Below, piece after piece: positions 31,817 through 39,366 of a DNA stretch of 41,776 nt. A model generated the notes under the pieces. The model worked only from the letters and a program-made list of their open reading frames with translations, was not told the DNA's origin and did not search any database. The DNA is from Pseudonocardia sp. (lineage in GTDB: Bacteria; Actinomycetota; Actinomycetes; Mycobacteriales; Pseudonocardiaceae). The stretch covers positions 1 to 41,776 of the forward strand of contig JAJCYC010000152.1 of the NCBI GenBank assembly GCA_029263115.1, in the 5' to 3' direction. The number at the start of each line of letters is the position of its first letter. The stretch's first letter is position 1. The translations under genes and the position numbers were made by a program.

Positions 31817-33532
31817 ATGCGCCCCTACCGCTGGCGGCTGCTGCTCAGCTGCGCCCTGGTCGCGGTCGCACCGGCCCTGGACGCCGCGCAGATCTGGATG
31901 TTCAAGCTGCTGGTCGACGACGTGCTGGTGCCGGCCGAGTTCGCCGCGTTCCTGCCGATCGCGCTGGTCTACCTCGGGCTGGCGGCGGCCCAGGCGCTGT
32001 TCTCCTTCGGCGACGAGTTACTGGCCACCTGGATCGGCGAGCGGTTCGTGCTCGACCTGCGCACGGGCGTGTTCCGCCATCTCAACGGGCTGTCGCTGGA
32101 CTTCTTCGACCGCCGCGAGCTCGGCGACACGCTGTCCCGGCTGACCGGCGACATCGACGCGATCGAGGCGCTGCTGGTCTCCGGGGTGGCCCGCGCGCTG
32201 TCCTACCTGGTGCAGATCGTGGTCTTCACCGCGGCGCTGTTCTACCTGAACTGGCGGCTGGCCCTGGCCGCGATCGTGGTCGCCCCGGTGTTCGGGCTGG
32301 CCGCCCGCTGGTTCTCCCGGCGGATCAAGCAGGCCAGCCGCGAGCAGCGCCGCCGGGCCGGTTCGATCACCGCCACCGCCGAGGAGGGGCTGGCCAACCT
32401 GGCGCTGGTGCAGGCCTACGACAGCGTCACCGCGCAGACCGCCCGGTTCCACCGGGAGAACCTCGGTCGGTTCGCCGCGCAGATGGCCGCGACCCGGCTG
32501 CGCGCGGCGTTCTCCCCGCTGGTGGAACTGCTGGAGACGGTCGGCGTGCTGGCCGTGCTGGGCATGGGCATCTGGGAGCTCACCCAGGGGCGGATCACCC
32601 TGGGCGGGCTGCTGGTGTTCGTGGCCTATCTGGGTCGGATGTACAGCCCGGTGCGCGGCGCGGGCCGGTTGTCCAACACGCTGTTCGCGGCGGCGGCCAG
32701 CGCCGAACGGATCATCGAGCTGCTCGACCAGCGGCCGACCGTGCGCCAGGCCACGCACCCGGTGCGGCTGCACCGGGCCCGGGGTTCGCTGGTGGTGCGC
32801 GGGGTGGGCTTCGGCTACGCCGGCGGGCCGCCGGTGCTGCACGACGTGACGTTCGAGGTCCGGCCCGGGCAGACCGTGGCGATCGTCGGCCCGAGCGGCG
32901 CCGGGAAGTCCACCCTGGCCAAGCTGCTGGTGCGGCTGTACGACCCGTCCAGCGGCTCCGTCGAGTTGGACGGCCACGACCTGCGCCGCTACGAGCTCGC
33001 CGACCTGCGGGTGAACACCTCGGTGGTGCTGCAGGAGCTGCTGGTCTTCGACGGTACGGTGCGCGACAACATCCTGTTCGGCAAGCCGGGCGCCACCGAT
33101 GATCAACTGCTGGCCGCCGCCGTGGCCGCCGACGCCGACCGGTTCATCGCCGAGCTGCCCGACGGCTGGGACACCCGGGTCGGGCAGCGTGGGCGGCTGC
33201 TGTCCGGCGGTCAGCGGCAGCGGATCGCGCTGGCCCGGGCGATGGTCCGGGACGCCCCGCTGCTGCTGCTGGACGAGCCGACCACCGGGTTGGACGCCGA
33301 GTCCGGTGACCGGGTGCTGGCCCCGATGCGCCGGCTGATGGCGCACCGCACCACGCTGGTGATCTCGCACAACCTGCTCACGGTCACCGACGCCGACCAG
33401 ATCCTCTACCTGGAGGACGGCCGGCTCACCGGGGCGGGCACGCACGACGAGCTGCTCGACGACCACGCCGGCTACACCCGGCTCTACCGGCTGCACCACC
33501 AGCGGCCCCTCGTCCCGGAGCCGCTCGGATGA
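31817..33532 (+). CDS. ABC exporter (fused TMD-NBD half transporter)
   Basis: This 571-residue half-exporter probably works as a homodimer in the cytoplasmic membrane. The N-terminal ~300 residues hold six transmembrane helices with the exporter-type cytoplasmic loops (LDFFDRRELGDTLSRLTGD). The nucleotide-binding domain shows Walker A GPSGAGKST near residue 358, signature LLSGGQRQR, Walker B LLLLDEPTTGLD and the H-loop ISHN. ATG 31817 is the first in-frame start after a TAG but lacks a ribosome site, so a CTG at 31784 or the longer frame from 31591 must be considered. The end overlaps the kinase gene (ATGA), so both are made together. Substrate unknown. Confidence 0.9.
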   Translation: MRPYRWRLLLSCALVAVAPALDAAQIWMFKLLVDDVLVPAEFAAFLPIALVYLGLAAAQALFSFGDELLATWIGERFVLDLRTGVFRHLNGLSLDFFDRRELGDTLSRLTGDIDAIEALLVSGVARALSYLVQIVVFTAALFYLNWRLALAAIVVAPVFGLAARWFSRRIKQASREQRRRAGSITATAEEGLANLALVQAYDSVTAQTARFHRENLGRFAAQMAATRLRAAFSPLVELLETVGVLAVLGMGIWELTQGRITLGGLLVFVAYLGRMYSPVRGAGRLSNTLFAAAASAERIIELLDQRPTVRQATHPVRLHRARGSLVVRGVGFGYAGGPPVLHDVTFEVRPGQTVAIVGPSGAGKSTLAKLLVRLYDPSSGSVELDGHDLRRYELADLRVNTSVVLQELLVFDGTVRDNILFGKPGATDDQLLAAAVAADADRFIAELPDGWDTRVGQRGRLLSGGQRQRIALARAMVRDAPLLLLDEPTTGLDAESGDRVLAPMRRLMAHRTTLVISHNLLTVTDADQILYLEDGRLTGAGTHDELLDDHAGYTRLYRLHHQRPLVPEPLG

Positions 33533-34434
33533 CCCGCACCTCCGCCGCGGCTCCGGTCGACTCCGTGCCCGCCCCGGTGCCCGCCCCGGTGCCCGCTCCG
33601 GCCGAGCCGCCGGTCCACCCGGTCGGTCACCTGATCGCGCCCGGGTACGAGGTGCTCGAGCACGTCCGGCGCGGTTCCGAGCTGGACTGCTACGAGGTGT
33701 GGAGCAGCGAGCGGTACTGCCGCTGCTTCGCCAAGACCCCGCGCCCGGACCGCGCCGGGCACCCGTCCACGCTGCGCCACCTGCGCCGGGAGGCCCGGCT
33801 GCTGGTGCGGCTGAGCCACCCGCACCTGGTGCGCGGCTACGCACTTGCGAACCCGGAGGATGGGCCGCCGGTGCTGGTCACCGAGAACCTCACCGGCGCC
33901 ACCCTGTCCTGGCTGCTGGACACCCACGGCCGGCTCGGCGCGGCGGATCTGGCGCACCTGGGCCTGCACCTGTGCTCGGCGCTGCGCTACCTGCACGGGC
34001 GCGGCACGCTGCACCTGGACGTCAAGCCGAGCAACGTGGTCGCCGCCGAGGGGGTGGCCAAGCTGATCGACCTGAGCCTGGCCCGCGCCCCCGGTCGCTG
34101 CGCACCCGGCTACGGCACGATCGGCTACCTGTCGCCCGAGCAGGTGCTGGGTGCGCGGGTCGGTCCGCCGGCGGACGTCTGGGGGCTCGGCGTGGTGCTC
34201 TACGAGGCGGCCACCGGCCTGCGGGTGTTCGAGCCGCGGCACGGAGGGCCGGGTTCGTCCCGGTCGTCGCTGTCCCGCTACGAGGCGGTGCTGGTCCGGC
34301 CGGTGCGGCGGCTGCGCGCGCACCGCCGGCTGCCGGCGGAGGTGGCCGGCGTGATCGACGGCTGCCTGACGCTGAAACCCGCGGACCGTCCGGGCCTGGC
34401 CGAGCTGTCGGATGCGCTGGCGACCCTGGCCTGA
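33529..34434 (+). CDS. Atypical Ser/Thr protein kinase coupled to ABC exporter
   Basis: This 301-residue Hanks-type kinase domain has a Pro-rich N-terminal tail (repeats of PAPVP) and no transmembrane segment. Core elements are Lys in CFAKTPRPD (VAIK position), the catalytic loop LHLDVKPSNVV (HRD replaced by HLD), LIDLSLAR (DFG replaced by DLS), GTIGYLSPEQ and the C-lobe DVWGLGVVLYEAATGL. The glycine loop is poor (RRGSELDCYEV). Such changes make activity uncertain, and it could be a weak kinase or pseudokinase. Translational coupling to the exporter (ATGA) suggests that it controls or senses the transporter. It ends 26 bases before the convergent M20 gene. Confidence 0.85.
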   Translation: MTRTSAAAPVDSVPAPVPAPVPAPAEPPVHPVGHLIAPGYEVLEHVRRGSELDCYEVWSSERYCRCFAKTPRPDRAGHPSTLRHLRREARLLVRLSHPHLVRGYALANPEDGPPVLVTENLTGATLSWLLDTHGRLGAADLAHLGLHLCSALRYLHGRGTLHLDVKPSNVVAAEGVAKLIDLSLARAPGRCAPGYGTIGYLSPEQVLGARVGPPADVWGLGVVLYEAATGLRVFEPRHGGPGSSRSSLSRYEAVLVRPVRRLRAHRRLPAEVAGVIDGCLTLKPADRPGLAELSDALATLA

Positions 34435-34460
34435 GTCCGGCCACCCGCCCGGCGGACCGG

Positions 34461-35657
34461 CTACCCGTCGACTCCGGCAGCTGCCGCGAACCCGGCCAGG
34501 AACGCCCGGGCGAGCTCGCCGACCATGTCGTCCGGCGGGACGAACCTCGCGTCGTGCAGTCCGGGCGCGTCCGGCTCCCCGCCGTGCGCCCCGACGAACA
34601 TCATCACCGTCGGCGCGGCCGTCGCGTACCGGGCGAAGTCGTCCGACCCGCAGGACCGGAAACCCGTGTCGTGGGTGAGCCCGAGCGCGGCGAGCATCGG
34701 GCTCAGCGCCGCCACCAGGGCCGGGTCGTTGCGCAGCACCGGCTCGCCGTCGATGATCTCCACCTCGCCGACGCAGCCGTACGCGGCGGCGGCGTGCCGC
34801 ACCACCTGGCGCACCGCGTCACGCAGCGGATGCCGGTCGGCGGCGTCCAGCACCCGAAGCGTCCCGTGGGCCCGCGCGACCGGTGGGATCACGTTCGCGG
34901 CACTACCGGCGGCCAACCGCCCGATGGTGAGCACCGCGGCGGCCAGCGGATCGACCCGGCGGCTGACCAGGTGGTGCAGGCTCACCACCGTCTGGGCCAG
35001 CGCGAGCACCGGGTCGTCGGCGCGGTGCGGGTAGGCCGCGTGCCCGCCCTGGCCGCGCACGGTGACGACCAGCTCGTCACATGCGGCGTTGACCGCGCCG
35101 GGGGCCGCGCTGACCGTCCCTCGGGGCAGCGCCGGCTGCACATGCGCCCCGATCACCGCCCGCACGTCGTGCCCGACGAACGCCGGGTCGGCCAGGACGT
35201 CCCCGGCACCGGATGGCGCGGACTCCTCGCGCGGTTGCAACACCAGCAGCAGCGCGCACGGCAGCGGCCGCCGCCGGGCGTACCGACGCAGCGCCCGGGC
35301 CACCGCGACCAGCGCGGAGAGGTGGATGTCGTGCCCGCAGGCGTGCATCGCGCCGTTGCGGGCGGCGTAGGGCAGGCAGGTGGCCTCGGTGATGGGCAGC
35401 CCGTCCAGCTCGGCTCGCAGCGCCACCGCCGGCCCGGTCGGCGGTCCGATCCGCAGCAGCCGCCCGGTCCCCGCGACCCGTTGCGCCCGAGCGCCCGGGT
35501 CGAGGCCCAGGGCGGCGAGCACCGCGACGGCGGTGTCGTCCTCCTGCCCGGACAGCCGGGGGTCGGCGTGCAGCCGGTGTCGCAGCTCCACCGCCGCCGG
35601 CAGCTCGTCGGCCACCAGCCGGTCCAGCTCGGAGAGCGCGGTGACCGGCGGGGACAT
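34461..35657 (-). CDS. M20-family amidohydrolase
   Basis: This 398-residue metallopeptidase-like hydrolase, probably an N-acyl-amino-acid or hippurate-type amidohydrolase, has RHRLHADPRLSGQEDD at the N-terminus, the metal-binding MHACGHDIHLSAL (His and Asp), PREESAPSGA (Glu-Glu), a dimerisation domain with GQGGHAAYPHRADDP, and SCGSDDFARYA near the C-terminus. ATG 35657 was chosen over an upstream in-frame start at 35711 because it gives the usual N-terminal length. It is convergent with the kinase gene and divergent from the quinone oxidoreductase. Two palindromic repeat copies are in its upstream region. Confidence 0.92.
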   Translation of the reverse strand: MSPPVTALSELDRLVADELPAAVELRHRLHADPRLSGQEDDTAVAVLAALGLDPGARAQRVAGTGRLLRIGPPTGPAVALRAELDGLPITEATCLPYAARNGAMHACGHDIHLSALVAVARALRRYARRRPLPCALLLVLQPREESAPSGAGDVLADPAFVGHDVRAVIGAHVQPALPRGTVSAAPGAVNAACDELVVTVRGQGGHAAYPHRADDPVLALAQTVVSLHHLVSRRVDPLAAAVLTIGRLAAGSAANVIPPVARAHGTLRVLDAADRHPLRDAVRQVVRHAAAAYGCVGEVEIIDGEPVLRNDPALVAALSPMLAALGLTHDTGFRSCGSDDFARYATAAPTVMMFVGAHGGEPDAPGLHDARFVPPDDMVGELARAFLAGFAAAAGVDG

Positions 35658-35744
35658 GATCGCCCACGGTAGTGGCCCACCCGTCCGGCCCGCGCGGCGA
35701 CCGCAGCTCACCGTCCCCGCCCGGCTTCGATCCCGACGACCGCA

Positions 35745-35792
35745 GCGTTCAGCTGGACGCCGGGCCCGGGTGAACCGCGTTCCGCTGAACGC
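35745..35792. repeat. Pair of GCGTTC-NGCT-GAACGC palindromes
   Basis: Copy one (35745-35760) is GCGTTC-AGCT-GGACGC with a single mismatch. Copy two (35777-35792) is GCGTTC-CGCT-GAACGC. They flank a CCGGGCCCGGG stretch in the intergenic region between the divergent M20 and quinone oxidoreductase genes. The same core is found at 8035 and 5104, so this is a dispersed element. A binding-site role for a regulator of the divergent pair is a second possibility. Confidence 0.6.
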
Positions 35793-35860
35793 GAGGGTAG
35801 GGCTGGTACCGCGTGCCGAGGAACGCGCTCCGGTGCGGCGGTCGCGCTATCGTGCGGACC

Positions 35861-36850
35861 ATGTATGCGATCACGGTGCGCGAACCCGGTGGCCCGGACG
35901 TCCTGACCTGGGCCGAGGTGCCCGACCCCGAGGTCGGTCCGGGCGAGGTGGTCATCGAGGTGGCCGCCAGCGCGGTCAACCGGGCCGACCTGCTGCAGCG
36001 GCAGGGCTTCTACCCGCCGCCGCCGGGCGCGTCGGAGATCATCGGCCTGGAGTGCTCCGGGCGGATCGTCGCGCTCGGGGAGGGCGTCGAGGGCTGGTCG
36101 GTCGGCGACGAGGTATGCGCGCTGCTGTCCGGCGGCGGGTACGCCCAACGGGTCGCGGTGCCGGCCGGCCACCTGCTGCCGGTGCCGGCCGGGTGGTCAC
36201 TCGAGGACGCCGGCGGGCTGCCCGAGGTGGCCTGCACGGTCTGGTCCAACCTGGTCGGGGTGGCCCGGTTGGCGGCCGGTGAGCTGGTGCTGATCCAGGG
36301 TGGCAGCGGCGGGATCGGTACCCACGCCATCCAGGTGGCGGCCGCGCTGGGTGCCCGGGTGGTCGCCACCGCGGGCACCCCCGACCGGCTGGACCGCTGC
36401 CGCGGCCTGGGCGCCGAGCTGGCCATCGACTACCACGACGTTGACGACATAGCCATCGCCCTGCGCGCGGCCACCGACGGCCGGGGCGCCGACGTCATCC
36501 TGGACAACATGGGCGCCGCCGCGCTGGCCGCCAACATCGACCGGCTGGCCCCGGGCGGGCGGCTGGTGGTGATCGGTATGCAGGGCGGGGTGAAGGCCGA
36601 GCTCGACCTGGGCAAGCTGCTGCGCAAACGGGGCAGCGTCAGCGCCACCAACCTGCGCGGCCGGCCCACCGACGGCCCGGACGGCAAGGCCGCGATCGTC
36701 GCGTCGGTGCGCGAGGGGCTATGGCCGCTCATCGAGAAGGGCCAGGTCGCGCCGGTGGTGCACGAGCGGCTGCCGATGGCCGACGCGGCGGCCGCGCACC
36801 GGCTGTTCGACGCCGGCGGCGTGGTCGGGAAGGTGCTGCTGCGCTCGTGA
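35861..36850 (+). CDS. NAD(P)H quinone oxidoreductase (zinc-independent MDR)
   Basis: This 329-residue protein of the quinone oxidoreductase branch of the medium-chain dehydrogenase/reductase superfamily lacks a structural zinc domain. Markers are the QOR start MYAITVREPGGPDVLTW, SAVNRADLLQRQGFYPPP, and the dinucleotide-binding GGSGGIGTHAIQVAAALGARVVAT. It corresponds in position and type to Rv3777 of M. tuberculosis, followed by an aminotransferase-like gene on the other strand as there. ATG 35861 gives the standard N-terminus. The gene ends in a long hairpin shared with the convergent neighbour. Confidence 0.93.
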   Translation: MYAITVREPGGPDVLTWAEVPDPEVGPGEVVIEVAASAVNRADLLQRQGFYPPPPGASEIIGLECSGRIVALGEGVEGWSVGDEVCALLSGGGYAQRVAVPAGHLLPVPAGWSLEDAGGLPEVACTVWSNLVGVARLAAGELVLIQGGSGGIGTHAIQVAAALGARVVATAGTPDRLDRCRGLGAELAIDYHDVDDIAIALRAATDGRGADVILDNMGAAALAANIDRLAPGGRLVVIGMQGGVKAELDLGKLLRKRGSVSATNLRGRPTDGPDGKAAIVASVREGLWPLIEKGQVAPVVHERLPMADAAAAHRLFDAGGVVGKVLLRS

Positions 36851-36886
36851 GTGCTGAGTGCGGCTAGGACCGCACTCGCCACTCAC
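36847..36886. terminator. Bidirectional terminator hairpin
   Basis: An inner stem GAGTGCGG/CCGCACTC (36856-36863 with 36870-36877, loop CTAGGA) and an outer stem GTGAGT/ACTCAC (36847-36852 with 36881-36886) form a nested hairpin. It covers the stop codons of the convergent quinone oxidoreductase and aminotransferase-like genes, so it likely terminates both. Confidence 0.8.
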
Positions 36887-38085
36887 AAGCCCGACAGGGC
36901 ACTGACCAGCTGGTCGATCTCCGAGCGGGTGCTGTAGTGCGCGAGTCCGATCCGGACGACGCCGCCGACCTCGGCGCAGCCCAGGTGCTTCAGCACCCCG
37001 TGCTCTCCCAGGTCGGCCACCGCGCACAGCCCGCGCTCGGCCAGGTGCGCCACCACGTCCGGGGCCTTGCGGTCCTCGTGGGTGAACGCCACCGACGGCA
37101 CCCCGCTGCCCGGATCGCCGACCAGCATCACCTTGGGCACGAACCGCAGCTCGTAGACCAGCGTGGTCAGCAGCTCGGCCTGGTACTCGGCGACCGCGGT
37201 CATCGAGGCGGCCAGCCGCTCGGGCCGCTCGCCCTGCGCGGTGTCGTCCAGCGCGGAGAGGTAGTCGATCGAGGCGACCAGACCGGCCAGCAGCGGGAAG
37301 CAGTGCGGGCCGATCTCCAGGCGCTCCGGCCCGGACGCGTTCGGCCGCGGCGAGGCGGACGGAAGCTGGTCGAGCAGATCGGGGTTGGCGAACACCAGCG
37401 CGCCGCACTGCGGGCCGCCCCACGCCGCCGCCGACAGCGCCAGCAGATCGGCGCCCAGCTCGTCCATCCGCAGCGGACCGCAGGCGGACGCCGCGTAGCC
37501 GTCCAGCACCACGAGCGCGCCGGTGCGGTGCGCCCGCTCGGCGATCTTCGCCACCTGAGGACGGGTGCCCACGTGCTCGGAGCCGGCGGTGAGCGCCACC
37601 AGCTGCACCGACGGGTCCAGCAGCTTGTCGTACTGCCAGTCCGGCAGCTCGCAGGTCTCGATCTCGATCTCGGCCCATCGCACGTCGACGCCGCGCTCGC
37701 GGGCCACCCGCTCCCACGGGGCGATGTTGGCCACGTCGTCGAGCCGGGAGAGCACGATCGCCTCGCCCTTCTCCCAGGTCTGGGCCAGCGACTCGGCGAG
37801 CCGGCTCAGCAGCACGTCGCGGTTGGGGCCGAGCACCACGCCGCGCGGCTCCGCGCCGACCAGGTCGGCGATCGCCTGGCGGGCGGCGTCCTCGATCACC
37901 TCGGCGCGCTGCGAGGCGGGGAACGGGCCGCCCGGCGCGGAGACCGGCGCCCGGATCGCGGTGCTCATGGTGAGCGCGACCTGTTCGGGACACTGCGCGC
38001 CGGTGGAGGCGTCGAGGTGGATCCAGCCGTCACCGATGGCGGGGGTCATGCCGCGAACCCGTGCCACGTCGAAGGCCATCACCAT
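36883..38085 (-). CDS. Class V aminotransferase/cysteine desulfurase-like protein
   Basis: This 400-residue protein has the fold-type I arrangement of the class V family (Rv3778c type). The cofactor region is partly kept: LDGYAASACGPLRMDELGAD has the Asp that contacts pyridoxal phosphate. However, the segment expected to hold the Schiff-base lysine reads LLALSAAAWGGPQCGALVF, where S-x-H-K is replaced and no lysine is seen, and SEHVGTRPQ replaces the usual SNxxG. It may be a non-catalytic member, or use another residue. ATG 38085 is first; ATG 38079 is also possible. It shares a divergent promoter with bpa, as in the mycobacterial locus. Confidence 0.82.
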   Translation of the reverse strand: MVMAFDVARVRGMTPAIGDGWIHLDASTGAQCPEQVALTMSTAIRAPVSAPGGPFPASQRAEVIEDAARQAIADLVGAEPRGVVLGPNRDVLLSRLAESLAQTWEKGEAIVLSRLDDVANIAPWERVARERGVDVRWAEIEIETCELPDWQYDKLLDPSVQLVALTAGSEHVGTRPQVAKIAERAHRTGALVVLDGYAASACGPLRMDELGADLLALSAAAWGGPQCGALVFANPDLLDQLPSASPRPNASGPERLEIGPHCFPLLAGLVASIDYLSALDDTAQGERPERLAASMTAVAEYQAELLTTLVYELRFVPKVMLVGDPGSGVPSVAFTHEDRKAPDVVAHLAERGLCAVADLGEHGVLKHLGCAEVGGVVRIGLAHYSTRSEIDQLVSALSGL

Positions 38086-38169
38086 ACGGTAACGGTTGGC
38101 CCAGATCGGTCGACATCGAGCCCGGTACCCGATTCGCCCCGGCGGACCGGACGGGCCAGGATGGGAGCC

Positions 38170-38727
38170 ATGAGCGATCCTTCCGCGCAGCCCGACGACG
38201 GCGAGCAGCAGGTCATGGTGATCGGCCCGGACGGTCAGCCCGTGGAGATGGCCCGGGCGCCCGGCGGTGCATCCGACGACTCACCGGGCGAGGGCGGGTT
38301 CGCCGACATGGTCGAGCAGCCGGCCAAGGTGATGCGGATCGGCACGATGATCAAGCAGTTGCTGGAGGAGGTGCGGGCGGCCCCGTTGGACGAAGCCTCG
38401 CGCTCCCGGTTGAAGGAGATCCACGAGAATTCGATCAAGGAGCTGGAGCAGGGTCTGGCGCCGGAGCTGCGCGAGGAGCTGCACCGGCTGAGCCTGCCGT
38501 TCGCCGAGGACGGTGTGCCCTCCGACGCCGAGCTACGGATCGCCCAGGCGCAGCTGGTCGGCTGGCTGGAGGGGGTGTTCCACGGCATCCAGACGGCGCT
38601 GTTCGCCCAGCAGATGGCCGCCCGCCAGCAGTTGGAGCAGATGCGCCGCGGCCTGCCGCCCGGCGCGGGTGGCGCCGCCGGGATGCCCGAGGGGATCGGC
38701 GGGCGGGGCACCGGCCAGTACCTGTAG
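38170..38727 (+). CDS. bpa: Bacterial proteasome activator Bpa
   Basis: Bpa (Rv3780, DUF2587) forms a dodecameric ring that opens the actinobacterial 20S proteasome gate without ATP and promotes degradation of unfolded proteins such as HspR in mycobacteria. The 185-residue product has the conserved start and core (VMVIGPDGQPVEMARAP, AKVMRIGTMIKQLLEEVRAAPLDEASRSRLKEIHENSIKELEQGLAPEL) and ends in GQYL, the C-terminal motif that docks in the proteasome alpha ring. ATG 38170 gives the standard N-terminus MSDPS. Its presence implies that the genome carries a proteasome. Divergent from the class V aminotransferase-like gene. Confidence 0.95.
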   Translation: MSDPSAQPDDGEQQVMVIGPDGQPVEMARAPGGASDDSPGEGGFADMVEQPAKVMRIGTMIKQLLEEVRAAPLDEASRSRLKEIHENSIKELEQGLAPELREELHRLSLPFAEDGVPSDAELRIAQAQLVGWLEGVFHGIQTALFAQQMAARQQLEQMRRGLPPGAGGAAGMPEGIGGRGTGQYL

Positions 38728-38787
38728 CCCGGTTGGCCGCTGTCGGTCGGCCCGGATCCTGCCAAGATCACCCCCGAGCGGGCCGGC

Positions 38788-39366
38788 ATGAATGCGGGGG
38801 ACGTCGTGGCGGGATGCGGAACCCGACGGCGGGTGACGGTCGGGGTGCTGCTCGTCGGCGTGCTGGCGATCGGGGGTTGCGCGCAACGGACGGAGGACGG
38901 GTCGGCCGAAGGGCGCGACCCGGCCCGGTCGGCTGACGCGACCCCGCCGGTCTGGGAGGACTTCACCGAGCGGGCGAAGGCCGCGTTCGTATCCCGGATC
39001 GACGGCCGGCACACCGGGACCACCGGTGCGCTGATCGAGTGGGCCGCCTGCAAGTGGGGCCTCGATCCGGACGTCCCGCGCGCGGTCGCCTACCAGAAGA
39101 GCGACTGGCAGCAGGGCACGGCCGGTGACAGGTCCGACGACCAGGAGGACTGCGTCGACGGGGCCACCGCGTCATGCCCGACCAGCTTCAGCCTGGTCCA
39201 GCTCAAGACCACCGACCTGCCCGGCTCCTACCCGGACTCGCGGACCAGCACCGCGTTCGCGCTGGACTAGTACGGCGCCCGGATGCGGGCCTGCTACGAG
39301 CGGGAGGTCACCTACCTCGGCGGCGGCTACGCGCCGGGTGACCTGTGGACGGAGTTCTCCTCGTGA
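38788..39366 (+). pseudogene. Decayed lysozyme-like lipoprotein with amber codon
   Basis: The gene encodes a lipoprotein signal (lipobox GGC in LAIGGCAQRT) and a lytic-transglycosylase-like domain (LIEWAACKWGLDPDVPRAVAY; STAFALD then YGARMRACYEREVTYLGGGYAPGDLW). Three defects are visible: the catalytic Glu of the usual A-x-x-ES pattern is Lys104 (YQKSDW); codon 161 is TAG (39268-39270), where the related family has Tyr; and the C-terminal GxWYSGxWY part is absent. Beyond the TAG the frame stays open for 31 codons until TGA 39364, which overlaps the next gene's GTG start. The motif comparison is from memory of the family. Probably inactive. Confidence 0.75.

Noticed and set aside
31264-33102. 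Plus-strand ORF of 612 codons over the ABC exporter
   Set aside because: A different frame from the exporter, without motifs; the exporter frame carries all Walker and signature motifs.
36937-38727. Plus-strand ORF opposite the aminotransferase-like gene that runs into bpa
   Set aside because: Only its last 185 codons are real (bpa); the upstream part is antisense shadow.
31736-39270. UAG recoded as a sense codon, based on two in-frame TAG codons (31736 and 39268)
   Set aside because: TAG is also used as the ordinary stop of bpa (38725-38727) and of the sugar-binding lipoprotein (40239-40241), so general reassignment is unlikely. Mutation explains both cases, given other decay signs nearby.
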